NCBI GenBank assembly: GCA_020152595.1
Contig: JAIGNY010003268.1
Coordinates: 305,501-369,500 of the forward strand
DNA: 64,000 nt
Source: Chiridota heheva
Lineage: Eukaryota; Echinodermata; Holothuroidea; Apodida; Chiridotidae
Direction of reading: 5' to 3'
In this document: positions 1 through 15,200 of the stretch, in pieces
Layout: each line of letters opens with the position of its first letter
Numbering within the stretch: position 1 is the stretch's first letter
Notes under the pieces: model-generated
What the model was told of the DNA's origin: nothing
Database searches by the model: none
Seen by the model: only the letters and a program-made list of their open reading frames with translations
Translations under genes and position numbers: made by a program

Positions 1-76
1 CAACTTTGCTTATTCTTGCATCTTCTTCGCGCTTTACCCTCATATTCCATAACCATGACAATTTATGCTAATGAAG

Positions 77-203
77 TCATAGGTCTTCTGAGTCACTATC
101 GCTGGTCAGGATATCATCCTCTAGGGGTAAGGACATGTCTGATTCATACAGAGTGAGTTCACCTTGACTAATGTGGCCCTTGCCGACAACAAAATTTGCA
201 AAT
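77..203 (-). CDS. NEMP1: NEMP1 exon 8: C-terminal tail and stop
   Basis: Acceptor TTTTTGACAG/ATTTGC completes the split Arg codon. Encodes FANFVVGKGHISQGELTLYE then SDMSLPLEDD and ILTSDSDSEDL, followed by TGA at 79-77. It matches the FADFV.G..H(L/I)...E...(Y/H)E block and acidic C-terminus of NEMP1. No AATAAA lies in the remaining 76 bases, so the 3' UTR continues off the window. Confidence 0.92.
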
Positions 204-3200
204 CTGTCAAAAATAGGAAAGAATAGAGGTCATTTGCTATCACTGAAAGTATGCAAATGAAATGTAGAAATGAACAATGTGAATAACCTGAAATTTTGAA
301 AGGAATATAGGCCATTCTTGCTGCTTGTGTTTTAAAATTGATATTTCAAATCATTCCATAGATATCTGTCATTCAGTAGGTACGACCATTCTCAATAGTT
401 TCTGGCAAATGTCATGTCAATGAACGAGTCTTTGAGCGATTAGCAATAATTGGACCAGAGAACATCCACTTATCTAAAATCTATCTGACAGATGAGAAGA
501 TGCCTTTCTACAGGGAGAGAACCTGAGGAATTTCTAACAGATGAGAACAAGTAGCCTTTATACAGGGAGAAGAACCTGATGAATTTCTAATATATGAGTA
601 GCATTTCTACAAGGAGAGAACCTGATGAATTTTTAACAGATGAGAACCAGAAGCCTTTATACAGGGAGAAGAACCTGATGAATTTCTAATATATGGGTAG
701 CATTTCTACAAGGAGAGAACCCGATGAATTTCTAACAGATGGGAACCAGTAGCCTTTTTACAGGGAGAGAACCTGATGAATTTCTAACATATGGGAAGCA
801 GTAGCCTTTCTACAGGGAGAGAACCTGATGAATTTCTAACAGATGGGAACCAGTAGCCTTTCTACAGGGAGAGAACCTGATGAATTTCTAAACAGATGAG
901 AACCAGTAGCCTTTCTACAGGGAGTGAACCTGATGAATTTCTAACAGATGAGAACCAGTAGCCTTTCTACAGGGAGAGAACCTGATGAATTTCTAACAGA
1001 TGGGAACCAGTAGCCTTTCTACAGGAAGAGAACCTGATGAATTTCTAACAGATGAGTACCAGAGGCCTTTCTACAGGGAGAGAACCTGATGAATTTCTAA
1101 AATATGAGAACAAGTAAACTTTTTACAGAGGGAGAACCTGATGAATTTTCAACATGTGAGAACCAGTAGCCTTTCCAATGGATAAGAATTAGTTCCCCAG
1201 ACCTGAAAAGAATGAACTGTTCCAGTGGTAATAATCGTGAGTATTCGCAGGAAGATTTTGTTATAATTTGTCATTAAAAAAATATAAATAATACATAAAT
1301 AATTTAATTTTTATATATAGATTTCTTGAGTTAGCAACAGTATGTGTGGTAACTATGCGCTCACAAAATGTCTCCCATGTAATTAAGCGATGATTAGCGC
1401 ATTAATTTGCAAGAGGGAAGCATATAAAGATGTATTTATTATTAATGCATTTTCTGTAACGATTTTTCATGGAAGAATTTTGACACCCTTATTCAGAACC
1501 ATGGGATATTTTATAATTAATTCAAACTCTGCAGTTCCCTCAATGGAGAATCAGTTCCCTTAACAGAGAAATGTTTATTGCATTGCTCCTTAGCATTTGG
1601 GGGCTTGTGGAGGTACATGTAATACCCCAAAGCTGAAAAGTATCACAATTCAGAAAATATCAATGGATGCACAAAAGAAAAGAATATGAAAAACGTCCAA
1701 AAACATGCAAGGCAAAAAAATACAAAATAAACAGAAGATCAAAAGCATAATTTGGTGGTAGATTCAAGTTTGCCAATTTCTGTTTCAAAATTGAAAGAAA
1801 ATCACTTAAAATTTTATAGGCAAATCATATTCTTTGCTCTCCAACAAAAATATTGGGCCTGTTTGCTTTTGATGGAAACTTCAAATACCCTTGGTACAAA
1901 TTTCTAGGAATGTTGTACTCAAAAGTTGGTAATTCTAAGTTATAGCTACTGCCTGATACCTTTTGGGTGAATCCATCTTGGATACCATTTGCCATGTATC
2001 CACCTTGGGACTTCTGCAATATTCCCTGAGCTCATTGAGAGCCTTCGTAGTCTCCTCACGACCCTGCTGTTCAAACTCCTCCAGGGTCAGTAGACGGAGT
2101 GGGGGATAAGATCCCCTGGGGAAACAGAAAATATGTTTCTTTTATTTTGAAAAAATAAATGATATTTGCAAAAGAGTAAATCTTTTAAACTTTTAAAGGT
2201 TCAATGGTCAAGAATCGTAGTTGGAAGATGACAATAAAAGGAACAACATATTGAAGACAGTTTTCAAATATCTTATTCCGTTAAAGAGATATTCATGTTT
2301 AGAGTTCTACTTGATTTGTGTAGAGTTGACTCAAATAAGACAAGTTGTGACATCACATCTTCACTTTCCTCAATGTGTTTGTATTTTATTTTCTGAGATA
2401 TTGTGACTTACAACCATTGGAAATAGCAGTGGAGTACTAATACAAAGTGTATTAGTCTGTGATTTATAATCTGCAGAAAGCGTGAAAAATTAGCAGAACA
2501 AGTTCAATTTATTCTTAGCACATTAACAATTGTGAAGAAAGGGGGGTGATGTTACTTTTAATGGTAGCCTTTATTACAACAGTCATTTTCATACAAACTG
2601 CTTATATATAACTTTAAAATTAGTATCTTCTGATATCACAATTGCTTTCATAGTTCTGTTCGTTTGTTGATTTTATGATACAAAAAGAAATATCTGATTA
2701 CTCAATCATGATTTCAATGTTTAACAGCATTTCAAAATACCACGCAACTTTTTTTTTTTTTGGCAAAGTGCATACAGTAAGTAAATGCCAAAACCATAAC
2801 CATTGCTGAATTTAGAAATAAGTAATACTGAACTTTCAAGATCTTCATTAAAGTCACTGTCTATTTTCTTTGTTTTTACTGAAACAATGAAGTAACTACC
2901 AACAAGGTTAACCTTGAAACACAAACCATTTTGAAAAATCTAATATTCTTAAAAATTTATAACCACTATTCAATCAATTCTTCAAACTTCAAATCGTAGA
3001 AAAACTAGAGTGCTAGTGATGATGTAGCTCGACCATTGTCAAATGAAGTTATGACAGTCAAGTGGTTTATGTTTGATAATAAGACAAAAAGATAATTAAA
3101 AATTCTCACCATCTCAAGAAGTAGAATGGATTCTTTTTTGGCAAATACTTGGCAGGAAAGAATGTCATGGTGAGTAGTGTGATGATGATCGCTATGCTCA

Positions 3201-6200
3201 CAGGCCGATACTGACAGCTGTTATATATACAGACAACACCAACAAACTGCAGCAGTCCTTGAATAAGGTTAATAGTTCTCTCATTAGTGACAGGACCATA
3301 CCAGTAGCATACAGCAAAGCTAATTACACCTGCTACAATAAAATATATAAGGATGTAATCCCTGTAATCGGAGTTGATGAAATTATCCGCAATCCACTTA
3401 AACAGGTATAAAACAAGAGCCCAACCTCCACATAAAAAGGCACCAGCACCAATTTTCTGTTGAAGAAAAATTACAGTCAGTCAGTAGAAAGCAGATGATA
3501 AGCTTTCAATCTTAAAATGTAAAAGCTCTCAAAAAGTACATGATTATTGATATCATTTCTTCAGTAATATGAATAGTAAATTATACAAAAATTTGCCATC
3601 TTAATAATCAAGATATTCATGAGGATATTGTACAGAAATAACTTACAGATGTAGATCTTTTTCAGTCAGTTACGTGTAAATTTTGGGATCATCGTCTGGT
3701 ATTTGTATGGCGTTGAACATCTTTGTCAGAAGCAAACCGACACGTCATGCAGTGTACAACAAACAAAATTTACTAGTTTTTATGTGAATATTTGCGGTTT
3801 TCATTTCTGATACATTTTCAAAGAATGTAGCTTTATTGTGTCTTCATGTGCCAGTAGTACATCAAAGTACCACAGTCCACAAAAAACAAAAAGACTTGCA
3901 CCATAATAAACCGACAACTGACCATATCATGCATTCTGCATCATGCATATGACTATTACTTTCACACTTGTGGCATAGTCAAACCTTGGAATATCGAGTC
4001 CCTAGTTTGACTTTTTTATACGAGTGCTCCACCCTGCCCCTCATTACCTCCACCCTGCCCCTTTTCACTAAGCACTCTACATTTTGTTCACATAAACATA
4101 CTTTTGACAACTATTTCTCATTCTTTTTATACTATTACAGCTCCCCAGTAAAACTTAACAAGATGCAGCTACACTACTTGTTGTATTGATTACTCCCTTA
4201 TTTACATTTCAAATGTCCTGACCCTGCCTTTAATGTACCCATAGTGCCTTATAAATGCTCCTTTTTGGTCAGCAACTGTGACACGCCACCCCTTTTCTGG
4301 ATCAAGCTAGGGTTTGATTATGGAGATGATTTATTTTGGGATGAAGTATCTTCCATTATATACAAAAGGATGCATGTCTTAGTACTCTTAGATTTACAGT
4401 AGAAAACCTAAAGTTTTTGTATTGGGATGGGGAAGGATCTAACCCCATTCTCCACACCCTCCCCCTGGGTACACCACTGTTTCTCAAACACACCTTGAAC
4501 TATGCTTATTACATCGATCAAAGAATAACAAAATAAAAAGACATATTTTAAAAGTTTTTTTACCTTTGGTATAAATCTGCTTAGTATGTACATAAGCACC
4601 AGAAGGGAAGCAAATACGCCGATGGTCATACCAGTAGAATAATGAAAGAATACACTCCTGAAAAGATAAATGGAAATATGGTCTGAGAAATAGAAACATG
4701 TTCTGATAAATAGAAACACGTTCTGATAAATGGAATAGAGTCTGATAAATGGAATTATGGTCTGATAAGTGGAATATGGTCTGATTAATGGAAATATGGT
4801 CTAATAAATAGAAACATGTTCTGATAAATGGAATATAGTCTGATAAATGGAATTATGGTCTGATAAGTGGAACATGATCTGATTAATGGAAATATGGTCT
4901 GATGAATAGAAAAGTGGTCTGATAAATGAAATATGGTCTGATAAATTGACACATGGTGTGATAAATTGACACATGGTGTAGTAAATGGAATATGTTGTGA
5001 TAAATGATATATGGTTTGATAAATGGAAATATGGTCTGATAAATGACAATGTGGTCTGAAAAATGGAATAACATAACAAAACAAGATTACGGGCGAAGAA
5101 AGGTTAGTCACCCAAATTCATAAGAGAGATTCCTTACTTCAGGAATAAGTCTTGTGGCTCTTTGCTGAACCTGCTCCAAAATGAACTTATCTTTCTCATA
5201 TAAGGGACTCCAAGCTTGAATAGCATACTCAATGTGAGGCCTGACTAACTGCTTATACAAATTAAGAACAACCTCTCTACGAAGAAAACAAAAATTTCTT
5301 CTAATCAAACCAAGCATCCTATTTGCCCTTGCAGCTGCTAAAGCACACTGTTTAGAAGGCGTCAGATTGCTAGTAATGACAACACCTAGATCCCTTTCTT
5401 GATCAACACATCCAAGATTTGAACCATTCATGCAGTAATCAAAAGCCAAATTGTTCTGACCAAAATGAATAACTTTGCATTGATCAACATTGAATGACAT
5501 CTGCCATGTTTGGGACCAAGAAACTAACTTATCCAGATCAGTTTGCAAAAGTGAAGAATCCCTACCATCATCAACAATCCTGTACAGCTTAGTGTCATCA
5601 GCAAATTTACAAATCCTGGAGCCAAAAGCACCATCAATATTATTAATGAAGATTAAGAAAAGAAGCGGGACCCAATACAGAACCCTGACGAAAACCACTT
5701 GTAACCTTCTTCCATGGAGATACTTCACCATTAACAAGAACTCTTTGTGACATGTCAACTAACTAAGAATATATCCAACTGGCACACTTTCCCTCCACAC
5801 CAAGTGCTCTCTTGTTTTCATCATGAGCCTGCCTAATGGAACCTTATCAAATGCTTTTTGGAAATCTAAATAGATAACATCCACATTGTGACCAGAATCA
5901 ACTAATTTAGTAACATCACCAAGAAACTCCAATAAATTAGAAAGACAAGACCTCTTAGTAAGAACCCATGATGGGACAAATTCAACAAACCATTGACCAG
6001 TAAATGATCTAGTACAACATCCTTAACAATTGACTCCATGAACTTGCACACAACACTAGTAAGACTCACTGGCCTATAGTTACAAGGTAAACTGTGGTCA
6101 CCCTTTTCAAAAATAGGAGTGACATTAGCAATTTTCCAATCACTAGAAACAACACCAACATCAAAGCACTTTGAAAAGATAATACTCAGGGGAACAGAAA

Positions 6201-9200
6201 AAACATCAGAACACTCACGTACGACAGCAGGAAGTATACCATCTGGACCGGGTGCCTTATTTGAAATCAAATAAAGACGGAGGATTGAGAGGGGAAAAAA
6301 AGGGGAAAATAGGGTGAATTTGTGAGAGAAAAAAATTGAGGTGAAAAGAAAGGGGTGTGTAAGGTTAGGTGTAGAAGGAAAGACAAAGAAAGATTAAATA
6401 TGGTGGATAAGGTTGTTGTTGCAGAGGAAGTTGATAATGTTGGAGGAAGGATTGTTTTTGAAGAGATCCAAGATTGAGGTGGGTGAGGAGAGAAAAGACC
6501 TGGAGTTCAGGTATAGGGGACAGGTTAAGAGGATATGCTTGATGGAGAGGTCGGTGTTGCAGAAAAGAAGAAAAATTCTTCCCTAAGGAGGAAAGAGCGT
6601 GAAGTTTGTTGAGGACTTGTGGAATGAGGGGGTTGGGCCAGAGCATGTTGAGGATGCCAGTGAGTACAGATTTAGAGTAAGAGAAGATGACGAAAAAGAT
6701 GGAAGGAAAGTTCTATGAAGTTTAAGGCCAGGAGGAGGGTCTTTGCTTCAGAAGAGTAGATAGAGGTTGCGTTGGGCAGCCTTGAGGAAAGGGTAAGGCT
6801 AGGACAGGTTGTGGCTGCAGGTTTGGTTTGTTGATGTTTAACGGCACCGCAATAGTCACAGTCAATTGTGCCAAGAGGGTGTAAATAAATTATTGATTAA
6901 GAGTTAGTTAGGATAGTGAGGAGATGGAAGGTTTGTCAGGGAGATAAGGGGGAAAAGCAGAATAAAAAAATTAAACAAACTTTTGGTGAAAAGAAAGGGT
7001 TATGTAAGGTTAGGTGTAAAAAGGGAGGGGAGGGGGGAGTTAAATGTGGTGGAAGAGGTTGTTGTTGCGGAGGAAGTTGATGATGTTTGAGGAAGAATTG
7101 TTTTCGAAAAAGTCAGAGATTGAGGATAGTGAGGAGAGAAGAGATCTGGAGTTCTGATATAGGGGACAGGTTACGCAGATATGCTTGATGGAGAGATCGG
7201 TGTTACAAGTGGGGCAGAGAGGGGCAGGGGAGCCAGCTAAGAGATGGGAATGAGTGAGAGAGGAGTGGCTGAGGCGGATGCGGAGGCAGAGGAGCATTCC
7301 CGTTTGGAGCCGTCGGTGAAGAGGAAAGAATAGTCATGGAAATGTCTACTGAGTTGGCAGTACTTGGAGCGGAAGAAGGCTGGGCTGAAAATGTTCAAAA
7401 TGCCTTCTCCAGCTTGAAATTGGTTGGGGGTAAGGTAGAGATCAAATCGTCTCTATCGGATTTATCTTCGCTTTTTCAAAGAGAATGGCAAAGGATTAAA
7501 AAACAATGGATTTACATAAGAAACCAGAGTCATACATCACACTAGTAACACATTTGTATATTCGCACACAAATCTGTAAAAAGCTGTAAAAGAACCAATT
7601 CTTTAACTGATTTTGATGGAATGTTTGCTTTCTTCATGTTTTTTAGTGGATATTAAATCAATTTAACTAATGTTACCTCTACGAGTCCATATAACTTTAA
7701 ATTTGAAATAAAAGTTTCAATTCATAATCATTGTACTTTAAATCTTGAAGGTTGCTCTTACCTGCTGAGTGTGTGGGCTGACAGGTAAAGTACAAGACCA
7801 CAAAGCAAAATGCCAAGGTACAAAATATCAACAGCTGGCAAAGACAAGAATGAAATATTCATATACAATAGATGGCACTATGGTAAAATCATAATACCTA
7901 CATTAAGTGTGCAAGCTCTTTCCTTTCAGTGCGCTATAATAGGGGCATTAATAATATGCTCAATGTGCATCAGATAGAGGTGTGTGCACGTGCAAACATC
8001 GATTTTGGCCAAAATCGGCGGTTGCAGTGCATACTAAACGGAAAGCGGAGGTACACGTCGTGTAGCACTCCCTGCTTTTACTATTACATGTATTTGAAAT
8101 AAGATGTACATTGGCACTATATGAATACCATCAGTCTATTTTTCTATGGTAAAATCATCATACCTAGTACTCCCTACTTTTACTATTATCTCTCTCTCTC
8201 TCTAGGTGCCGAGACTGGAACAGACATTATTATTATTATTATTATACCAAATATTATAGTGCTAAAATTCATGAAAATTAATGCTCATAAGCACTGTACA
8301 TGAAATATAATATAAATTAATATGATTAGAAGTTATAGTCCATATGCTAACTTAAATAGATGTGTTTTTGATAAAGATTTAAAAGTCTTTAATCTGAACA
8401 GTCTCGAACATCACTTAGAAGGTTATTCCAGAGTGCTGATGCTATTCTTCTAAGAGATTTGTCACCATAATTGACAGTTTTTGTTCGTGGTACCACGAGA
8501 CTTCAAGATCTACATGACCTGAGTGCACGCACTATATCACACAAACATGCCTCTAATCTGCAAATGTTGCTATTCTGGTCTGTAATACTTTTGGGGCTGA
8601 AAGACAAATATACCTGCGTATCATCAGCGTACATGTGATAGGCCAGCTTATGCTTATACTGATAAGGCTCCCCAGTGGCTTTGTGTACATAGTGTAAAAC
8701 TTGGGGCCTAAAACAGACCCTTGGGGTAGGCCAGAGTCTAAAACAGTTAGCCTAGAGGCATGACCGTTGATAATAACAGTCTGATGCCGATCACTGAGAT
8801 ATGATGATATCCACTTCAGGGCTGTTCCTTTGATACCATACATGTTTTCAAAACGTTGAATTAGTGCCTGGTGATCTATTGTATCGAACGCTGCTGACAA
8901 GTCCAACAACACCAGCAGCGCTAACTCAGACTGTATATCAGCCAGTACTTTCAAAAGTGCTGTTTCAGTTGAACAGAACTTTGTGGATGCACTCTGGAAA
9001 GGCTTACATTGGCGATCATGGCCCTCCAGTCATTTCTGTTTAGAGCTAAATGCATAAACTTATTGTTACTTAGGCTGTTGTTGGTTGCCCAGTTGTTTAA
9101 GCTTTGGACATATTTAACTCGCTGCCTTCCTCTGCTTCTTTTGCCCTCAATTTTCCCACATACTGCAAGCTGTTCCAACCCACCCTCCTGATAAACATGC

Positions 9201-12200
9201 TCGAAAAATTCCATCTGTCTCCTTCTTATGGCATTGAGGAGGGGCCTGTCCATGCCTGAAGCTATCAGGACATCATCTTTTGTTTTCCTTTCTGTCCGAG
9301 ATACTTTTAACATTCTCCTAATGAACCACATTTCTGTAGCTTCTAATCTTTTCTTGATGTCACTAGTAATTGTCCAGCATTCACAGCCATAGAGACGAGT
9401 AGACCATACATATGCCTTCAAGACACGGACTTTTGTGTCCATTCCATTATTTCTATTCTTCAGAATTGGATTCATTTTAGTAAACATGTCTTTGGCAATT
9501 GCAATGCGTTTTCTTACTTCGTTAATGCACCAACTATCTAATGTTATTGTGTAGCCCATGTACTTAAACTGTTGTACTTGTTTAATTATTTCACCTTGGC
9601 TTCGTATACTACATAATGGGTTTATGGCTTTTTTTTTAAACCACTATACAGTCTGTTTTCTTTACATTGAAAGACAGCCCTCTCTTTTCACTTTCCTCTA
9701 CAACTCTATCCAGCAGAGGCTGCGTTTTTCTTCTGACTCTGCTATACAGTAAGTACCATGTCATCTGCATAGTGTAGCTTATTCATATTATAGCCTCCAA
9801 CTTTCAGCCCCTCAAGACTGTCGATGTTACCAAGTATTGTTTTACTGTAAATGTTGAAAAGATCTGGTGACAAAACACACCCCTGCCTGAATCCTCTTCG
9901 AATTACCTTAAATTCACTGTAATCTCCTTCAAGTCTTATTGCTGCTTCCTGGTCCCAGTATAGGTTTCTTATAACTCTTAGGTCTTTTCCGTCAATGTTC
10001 AAATTACTGAGTATTTCAAAGAGATCTTCATGTTTGACTTTGTCAAAGGCTTTGGAGTAATCAATGAAAGATAAATATAAATCTTTCTGTACTTCTATGC
10101 ACCTTTCCATGATCATTGATAGTGTAAACATTGCATTCCTAGTGCCTTTGTGTACAACAAAACCAAATTGCGTTTCTGAAAATTTCTGGCCGGATACTAT
10201 TTCTCATCTTGGACATTAGAACACGAAGCAAGATCTTGGTGATATGGCTCATCAAATTAATGGTCCTGTGTAGTTCGCACTATTATATGTATCCAAAATA
10301 GATGCACATCAGCACTATATAAATACCATCAGTCCACTTTAATATGGTAAAATCATCATACTAGCACTCCCTGCTTTTACTATTATTTGTATTCAAAATA
10401 GATGCACATCGGCACTATATAAATACCATCAGTCCACTTTAATATGGTAAAATCATCATACTAGCACTCCCTGCTTTTACTATTATTTGTATTCAAAATA
10501 GATGCACATCGGCACTATATAAATACCATCAGTCCACTTTAATATGGTAAAATTATCATACCTAGTACTCCCTGCTTTTACTATTATATGTATTCAAAAT
10601 AGATGCACATCGGCACTATATAAATACCATCAGTCCACTTTAATATGGTAAAATCATCATACCTAGCACTCCCTGCTTTGACTTATATTTATTCAAAATA
10701 GATGCACATCAGCATTATATGAATACCATCAGTCCACTTTAATATAGTAAAATCATCATACCTAGTACTCCCTGCTTTTACTATTATTTGTATTCAAAAT
10801 AGATGCACATCGGCACTACAGTATAAGATTAGCCTCAGTTCATTTTTCTATGGTAAAATGATCATACTTAGTACTCCCTGCTTTTACTATTATATGTATT
10901 CAAAATAGATGCACATCGACACTATATGAATACCATCAGTCTACTTTAATATGGTAAAATTATCATACCTAGCACTCCCAGCTTTTATTATTACATGTAT
11001 TTAAAATAAATGTACATCGGCACTATATGATTACCATCAGTTTACTTTAATATGGTAAAATTATCATACCTAGCACTCCCAGCTTTTATTATTACATGTA
11101 TTTAAAATAGATGCACATCGACACTATATGAATACCATCAGTTTACTTTAATATGGTAAAATTATCATACCTAGCACTCCCAGCTTTTATTATTACATGT
11201 ATTTAAAATAGATGTACATCGGCACTATATGATTATCCTCAGTCCATTTATCTATGGTAAAATCATCATACCTAGTACTCCCTGCTTTTACTATTATATC
11301 TATTTAAAATAGATGCACATCGGCACTATATGAATACCTTAACCCTCAGTTCGAGAAGTTCATCTAAAATAGATGTATATCGGAACTACATTAATACCCT
11401 CAATTCCAGAAATTAATCTAAAACAGATGTACATCCACACTATAGTAATATCAGGCTTCCCAGTGACTCTTTTTTTAAATAAAGGTTTTTTTAAAGGTTG
11501 GAAAAGTTGAAATAAAGGTTTTTAAAGGTTTTGGATTTAAATGAAAAGGTTTATAAAGGTTAACTCATGGAATAAATTTTCATACAATGAGCATATTCTG
11601 GGGCAAAAGGCAGTTGGTGGCGCCAAAAGTCCATTACTTACATGAAGTTGGAAATTTTATTTTGGTCCTGCTACTTTTTAAATGTGTGTTGAGAACAGAT
11701 ATGCTATTAAATGGATGTTTATACTTACCAATGAAGCTAAAACCTTGGCACTCGAATCATTTACCTTACTTAACTTTGAAAATAAAGGTTTTTAAAGGTT
11801 TTAAAGGTTATTTTGAAAGGAATAAAGGTTCAAATTGTCAATAAAGGTTTTTAAATGTTTTAAAGGTTTTTAAAGGTTTACCGGGAGGCCTGTAATATCC
11901 TCAATCCACTCTTCTATGGTAAAATCATCATACCTCCCTGCTTTTTCTTTTACATGCATTACAGGATTCTAAGATATTCCAAAGTATTGTATTCAAGGAA
12001 CCCAACATAAATGTTTTTATTACATACAATTTGCCCCAATATGAAACATAAAACACATCTCAGTCATGGCAGACACAAAGCTTGTTTTGATTCAAAACAC
12101 CCACAGATATTCCTTTTGTACAGTATAAACATGTTCTATATGTTCCAGTGTGTTCTAATTCATTGGTTATGATATGAACACAACTATTCAATGGGAGTTT

Positions 12201-15200
12201 GTAAGTTTAAGCAGTACTGAACAAATCAATTCAATCCAAAGCTGGATATCAAATATATTAGCTATTTTACACTCTTATAAATGAATGCTGAATTTGACAC
12301 TGAACTCAAATACTTTTTCACAGGAACACGCTGAAGAGATACAATTCCATGAAAATACAAATAAAAGTATACTGCTATTTATAGCTGTGCCAACATACTT
12401 CTTTCTCTCGCTGTAAGTGTGAAGCCTTTAGATGTCTCAATACCAATGCATGAATTCTGAATTGCTGACAATCTAATGTCTGAGTTTTCCCAGGGTGTCA
12501 GAGTCCAGATATTGTGAAAAATTCCGGCATTGTTGAACTTTTTCTTCACTTCAGTAGCATTTCCTCCAATGAATATTGTTGGATTATCCTCTGGATCGTG
12601 GGGCTTAATGTTTACCTGTAAATGAAATTGGAGAATGCAATCTAATATCAGACAAATTAATCACAAACATGTTTCTTTTTTTTTGTTGAATTTAAAGGTT
12701 TATGGACACCTACAGATTAATGGTCTATGACAACGTTTCATAGTAGGCGGCCTGCGGGCTAAATCTCGCCCGCCAGACATTCTAATCTGGCCTGCAAACA
12801 ATAGCCGTAGCAGAAAAAATCCAAATGAGATCTGTAAAAATCCCAAAATACTCGTTTATTTTGGGGTTTTCCTAGGCAGATCAGCGCACTATGATATCAT
12901 GGCTGATCAGGCAAAATGTTATCTCTAGTTCCGCTATAAAAAGGGCAGACTCGCGGCGCATCAAAGAAAGGTTGGCAAGAGAAGCGCTGACATCTGGCAT
13001 ACATTCTTCTTATCGCACATGCTCTCAGCTTGTTTGTATTTAGGGATTGTTTTGAAGAGTTTTGTTTGTCACGTGACACTGGTTTTGCCACACGATTGGC
13101 CAGCGGACTGAGGCTGTTGTGAAATGAAGGATATTGGAAAAAAATAATTAAGAACCCATGGTCTATGAGAATGAGCTTTAAATTCTTATCTTGTTGTTTG
13201 TTCATGTTTAACAGCACTGCGACAGTCAGAGTAAAATGTGCCAAGAGGGTGTTAGAAATCTAAGGTGCAATAGTTAGGACAGTATGAATAATAAAGCAGC
13301 AAATAGAGGTAAGAAATGGAAAGAATAGGATGGTAGGATAGAAAAAGGGGGGAGCGTGGGTAAGTATTAGATCATGTGGAATAAGTTGCTATTGCGGAGG
13401 AAGGTGATGATGTTGGAGGAGGGATTGTTCATGAAAAGATCAGAAATGGAAGTGGAGGAGGAGAGGAGAGATCTTGAGTTCAGGTATAAGAGACAGGTTA
13501 TGCTGGATCAAGAGATCAGTGTTGCAAGTAGGGTAGAGAGGTGTAGGAGAGCCAGAAAGGAGGTATGACTGGGCAAGAAAGGAGTGACCGAGGCGGATGC
13601 GGGTGACAACAACGTCCTCTCTACAATTGTGACTGTGCAGAGGTGTTAGTCCCGTCTTTGGGATTGATAGTGTGAAGTTTGTTACTGGTTCTAGGAGTCT
13701 TACCAGGTCTTCCTGAAGTAGTTGGAAATGGTGAAGCAGAAGTCAAGAGTGCGGTTTAAGAATATGTGAAATGTGGTTCGACAGAGCGTTGTTGGCGGCA
13801 ATGTCAGCCCTCTCATTGCCAGGGATGCCGACGTGGCTGAGATCCAAAAAAAGATCATTTTCTTTCCTGAAGAAGAGAGAGCGTGAAGTTTGTTTAGGAT
13901 TTATAAGATTAGTGGATTAGACCAGAGCATGATGAGGATGCCAGTAAGAACTGATTTTGAGTCAGAGAAGATGACGAAGCAGGGGTGGGAGGAGAGTTCT
14001 GCAAAGTATAGAGCTAGGAGGATTGCTCCAGCAGAGTAGATGGAGGCTTCATCAGGTAACCCTGAAGAAAGGGTGAGGCCGGGACAGGCGACAGTGGCTG
14101 CTTAGGAGCCTTCCTGTGTGGAGCTGTCGGTGAAGAGGAAGGAGTAGTTGTGGAAGTGTCTACTGAGTTGGCAGTATTTGGAGCGAAAGAAGGCTGGGTT
14201 GTGAAGAGCTTTCATGTAGGAGGAAAGGCTTGAGGAGGAGGGATAACCCAGGTGGGAGTAGGAGGGATAGTTTGCCTGGCTATCGAAACAAATGTTGATT
14301 TTGGATATGGGGAAATGAGAATGCATCCAAATACCAAAAGGTGGGGGGTTACGTTTGTTGAGAGTGAAATGGTTGGTGAAGGAAGGAGAGTGGGTGGAAT
14401 GGAAACATAAGTTCCGTGGGTCAGAGGATGCGAAGGAGTTTGTTTGTTTGATGAGGGCTTAAGGGCACCACGACAGCGAGGGTCAAATTGTGCCTGACAG
14501 GTTAGATCCTTCCAGAGGTAGGAAGGAAAAAAAACAGGGGGAGAGTGAGAGAAACATGGGAACTAAAAGCCAGAAAGCTAGGATCGAGAGAGGAAGTGCA
14601 TAGGTGAAAAAAAGAAAGTAGAGAGAGGAGGGTGGAAGAGGAGGACTAAATATGGTTGTAGAGGGAAGCATGATGAAGGAAGGAGATCATTTTATCCGGA
14701 GGGTTTTTCTGGAAGAGCTCGGCTATTGAGCGAGGAAGGCTCTGGGAAGGTTGTACAGCGGGAGAGCAAGGAGGAGGTGATGGACTGTGAGGGTGCAATG
14801 GCAATTATTGCAGAGGGGTGGGGGAAGCCAATAAGGAAGTGGGGGAAGCCAATAAGGAGGTGGGAGTAAGTGAGGTGGGTGTGACCTATTCTAAGGTGGG
14901 TAATGTGAACATTGTCGACACGGGAGAGGTTGTGGATGGTGGGTTTGAACGGAATGGTGGGCTGGATGACGTGGAGTTTTTGTTATCAATTTGGGAGTCC
15001 CGTGAGGTTTGCCAGCGGTCACAAACAAGGGAAAGGATAAGCGGTTTGATGACAGAAAGGGTTTTGGGAAATGGGGTAGGGGGAGGTTGAGGGCAAGCCT
15101 AGCGGCTGCATCAGCTCTGTCATTGCCAGGGATGCCAACATGGCTGGATATCCAGAAGAATAGAATACTTTTCCTGCAAGGAGGGGGGGGGGAGAAGGGG

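Noticed and set aside
1825..2019. Separate minus-strand ORF (QDGFTQKVSGSSYNLELP)
   Set aside because: It is an out-of-frame reading of NEMP1 exon 7 and the following intron. I first considered it a frameshifted C-terminus, but exon 8 at 77-203 supplies the real one.
485..5085. CRISPR-like arrays (52-bp and about 20-bp direct repeats)
   Set aside because: Repeats are contiguous without unique spacers and lie in introns of an animal gene.
5490..5750. Plus-strand 86-codon ORF
   Set aside because: Shadow of the minus-strand reverse transcriptase remnant.
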